Shown here in pieces: positions 60,670 to 64,000 of a DNA stretch of 64,000 bases; position 1 is the stretch's first letter, and every line of letters starts with the position of its first letter. Made by a program: the position numbers and the translations under genes. Location of the stretch: NCBI GenBank assembly GCA_944472155.2, contig OX235277.1, positions 11,418,804 through 11,482,803 on the forward strand, read 5' to 3'. The DNA comes from Trichobilharzia szidati. Lineage: Eukaryota; Platyhelminthes; Trematoda; Strigeidida; Schistosomatidae. Below the pieces are notes generated by a model. That model ran no database searches. It was not told the origin of the DNA and saw only the letters and a list, made by a program, of their open reading frames with translations.

Positions 60670-63600
60670 TTTCTAATATGACAGTGTTTTTGGGTCAGTT
60701 GGTGCTGAGAGAATGATAACGAACTTATAGATTACCGAAAATCATTTACATGGACATAAAGATAAGTTGGTAAAATATCGTGATTGTTAAAGAAATTTAA
60801 AAAAAGTATTGTCAACTGTTTGATTGCAGTGATTTGATTGCTTGCAGTTATGCCCACAACCTGAAATCAGTTAGATAATCACTGGAAAGTCAGAGAATGC
60901 TGAGAAGTTGTTTCGTCCTAGTTCAGTTCTCCTCATCACTACACATTGTTAACTAAAATCGAACTGTGAGAACGAAAAATTCAGGAGTCTCCTGCCTAAC
61001 AAATATGCAGAAAAATAGTCGTGAAGAATTGATTATACACTGAAGAGACCATCAAACGACGTCAAGTGTCAGATCCTAGGGTGGAACTCGACTTAGTAAG
61101 AACGAGTTAGACGTGGATTCTTATGTGGCATTTACGAGATGATGTGTAGAGTAAATGAAATATCACAAGCAATCGTGATGACAGCTAAAATTGATGACAG
61201 CAAGTGAAATTCGTCCTACTTCACTCCCAATGACTGGCTGGAAAAATAAATATCTTATCTAGAAATTAATATTTTATTCCATTCTCATTAGATTTGAACT
61301 AGTAATATGAACTCATGAGATCCCAACCTTATTACAACTCGCATTCTATGTAGTTCCCATTCATCATGCATTTCATCACGACTAGTGTTTCCGTCTAATA
61401 ATCCCTTATATAGCCAAATCATGAGTTAAGAATTTCAAACAAATTTCAAAAAAGTATAAAGATCGTGTATACTTAATCGTTTCATGAAATACATCGAGTT
61501 TATTTTATTAGCACTACATGTAATCCTCCAGTTATTTCATTTCCTACAAGTATTCATTCATACTTCATAGGCGAGTTGTTTTCATCCGTAGGTACAATGA
61601 CAACTAATTTCTGCTTTTTGCTGCATAAAAATCAGCAGGATACTATTTGTTCTAATGAAACTGACGGACAGAAAGTCCTTCACATAAAGCCAGTTTGATA
61701 TATGCACAGTTAAGTTAATGAGTTTTGATGATGTTAATGAAACTCCACTTATAAAAATATTCAGACATAAAATATCATCGTTGCTGTGGCAGATTTACTT
61801 TTTCTCGTCTGTGTGTGTGCATAATTTTAAGAATGAGCATTTCTGGAAATGTAACAAACTGTATGAAATGTGTAACCTGGAAATAATAATTGTTACTTCA
61901 GAATATTATTTTTGACCTTGTAAGTTTTGTAGTGATATGAAAATGCAGTTTCATGAAGTTCTTAGTCATTCGAATGTTGAATGAACTTTTGAGGTAATAT
62001 GTGAAAAGGATATGAACAACTTGTGTTTACTTGCATCCCATTAAGTATTCATTATATTCTTCAAATAAAGTGTAAGCATGAATTGTCTTAGTTCCATTTT
62101 GTATGTAATTGAATAATCTTGTGATTTCAGAACTCTTTTCAGTTTCGTGAGTTGAATTCACCAAATCAATACAAAACCTGTTTGCTGCTTATCTCTGACT
62201 TATCAGTCTTCATTTCACATTATATTGATTCAGTCTGATAGTGTCTGCAGTCACTGAGTTACTTTGAAGTACACGATACACAGATGCAGCTTCTTAGCAC
62301 CTTCAACCGATTTCAAGATAAATAATAATACGTACATTTGAGCAGTGTTCATTGAAAATTCCTTGAAGAAATGACGAAGCGACAATCTTCAGCGACTAAC
62401 TTTCAAGTCAACTCTGGCTGATGTGCATTTTTGATATTAATTTTTTCCAAACATCTACAACTCAGTGAATGATTAGTGTTCATTATGTAGAGATAAATAC
62501 ACTAGTTTTTATTGGCCAAATCTGTTCTAACAGTTTTATTCATCAAATGTGAAACACTCCTCTTTTTTCCTAATGATTCTGTGATATTCATTGAAATTGG
62601 ATAAAAATCCTATGAAAAAACATTTTCTAGATTTTCAGACCACTTGTATTTGAAACTAAATCATAGAATACACACCATATTTATTTCACATATTTTAAAC
62701 AATGAACCTGGTTTAATTCGAAATGGCCTGCACAACACGTGATTCCTTTCAGCATTCATAAATAACACTAGACACTTCAACGACTAGATATTTGGGGAAG
62801 AAAGGATAAAAAATTCTAGATGATAACGGTGAATTTCTCCTTATTCACTAATTGAGATGTTTTGCTAAGTGAAAAAGTGATTCATGGTTCCCAAATCTTT
62901 TAAAATGCTGGTGTTATACTACTGTTCATGAAGAAATAATTAGTAGTAAATGTTAAGGCGATTTACATTTCAAAATTTGCGCTAACTTTTGCTTATGAAG
63001 ACGATGTATCAAGTAGAAGGATACTAGTCCCATACAACTTTATGCAGAAGTATAAAATATCAATCTCACATTTCACCTCAATACAACATATTCCATAGTA
63101 CTCTTGATATTGTTAAAACGGCCTTGAACATTTAATGTCGGTATTATCATATAATCGTTGCCCACTCTGCCTATAGGGCTAAATCACAATCAATCGTTGA
63201 AGAATATCTGATCTACTACTAGCAGTCACTTTAGCAAAGCATACATTATAGTATTATTATGCATATTTCAAAATCAGTGATAGACTGGTTTACAAGTCGT
63301 ATAGTTTGTGAGATATTACTTAGAGCAAACAGAATAGTATTTTCAAACGTCTATGAATGTTTACAAATCGTTAAATAGCTGCATCTGTAGAACAGTCGGA
63401 CATGATTTCCATATGTTAAGGCTGGTTAATAATTACCTTACTTTTAAGACTCCATCCTGAAAACCATATTCACTTTAAAGGAATCACTTCATCAGTCATT
63501 TCAACTCATAATGAATAATTTCTAGTAATTGACCTAAAGTTTGCTTATAAACTGATGAGTATTGCTTGATTAATTGTGCCAGACAAAGAGAAAAACCCTG

Positions 63601-64000
63601 ATCTAGTGAGATCAGTCTTTGTAACATTAAGTAAGCAACTACAAAATGAAGTTATTGAATGCATACTTCTCCCAAATATTTGCATGATTTAAAATGTAGA
63701 AGGGTAAAAGCATGCTTTTGAGGGTTTTTATAAACATACATACCGACTTCCGTTTTCTGAAGTGGAATCGATTCAGTTCACGGAAGAAACTGATTGAGCA
63801 GTTAGGGTATTTCATCCTTGTCGTGTTTTTCTGTTTATTGACCGTTAAAACTCAGTTTTGAATGAAGGTTAACTATAAGAATGTGCTATTGTTACCATAA
63901 GACAAAATTCCTGAAAACGTTTAACCAAAAGAGAATTTATGGTCTGATTAAAAGCATATAATTACAATATATTTTTATATAAATTAATTATAGATAATGC
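60670..64000. other. No gene recognised
   Basis: AT-rich sequence. The ORF at 61718-61915 (+) has no recognisable motif. No repeats were matched to the rest of the window. Confidence 0.4.

Noticed and set aside
1..64000. CRISPR arrays, operons, bacterial or phage genes
   Set aside because: No regularly spaced repeats, ribosome-binding-site-led gene series or prokaryotic protein families. Everything recognisable is eukaryotic repeat or spliced gene.

Overview
The window reads as gene-poor, AT-rich chromosomal DNA from a flatworm, most likely a schistosome-type blood fluke. The evidence is the repeat content: many Penelope-like element (PLE) remnants with a GIY-YIG endonuclease, a CR1-group non-LTR retrotransposon, tRNA-derived SINEs, and two SINE copies that still show the hammerhead-ribozyme fold known from schistosome SM-alpha-type repeats. 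There are no bacterial features and no long uninterrupted host ORFs. The organism is inferred from repeat families remembered, not from a search.

The only host genes I can build with splice sites, promoter and polyadenylation signals are two minus-strand paralogues at 25392-27488 and 48976-52257. Each has a 76-nt first exon encoding a signal peptide. A phase-1 intron joins it to a second exon encoding a small cysteine-rich domain whose last six cysteines have inhibitor-cystine-knot (knottin) spacing. Each has a TATA box about 42-44 nt upstream of the ATG and an AATAAA about 45-60 nt after the stop. By hand count the signal exon is about 93% identical between copies, the flanking intron about 87%, and the mature-peptide exon only about 76%. 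The part that should be conserved therefore changes fastest. A further cysteine-rich ORF at 50586-50836, with an acceptor of the same phase, lies inside the longer intron of the second gene and could be an alternative second exon.

Layout. 1-6.9 kb: a decayed RT fragment, a SINE with a hammerhead relic, otherwise nothing recognisable. 6.9-13.9 kb: PLE debris, then one PLE (11357-13888) with 205-bp inverted terminal repeats and an almost complete RT plus GIY-YIG ORF (one frameshift, one stop). 14-20 kb: no gene seen apart from a solo PLE repeat. 20.1-24.0 kb: a recent SINE with a 10-bp target-site duplication, then a CR1-like element whose RT has lost the catalytic core. 25.3-33.2 kb: duplication A copy 1, with knottin-like gene 1. 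33.6-38.4 kb: a second hammerhead SINE, a third partial copy of part of duplication A, and a second PLE family. 42.2-43.9 kb: duplication B copy 1. 48.9-57.8 kb: duplication A copy 2, with knottin-like gene 2, a foldback element and a PLE endonuclease fragment in its intron. 58.1-60.0 kb: duplication B copy 2. 60.6 kb: a SINE head. The rest to 64 kb has no recognisable gene.

Taken together, this is a locus where a small secreted cysteine-rich peptide family has been copied by segmental duplication in a retroelement-rich background. PLE fragments sit inside the duplicated blocks, so they predate the duplication. The foldback element and one PLE piece are in only one copy, so they arrived later or were lost from the other.
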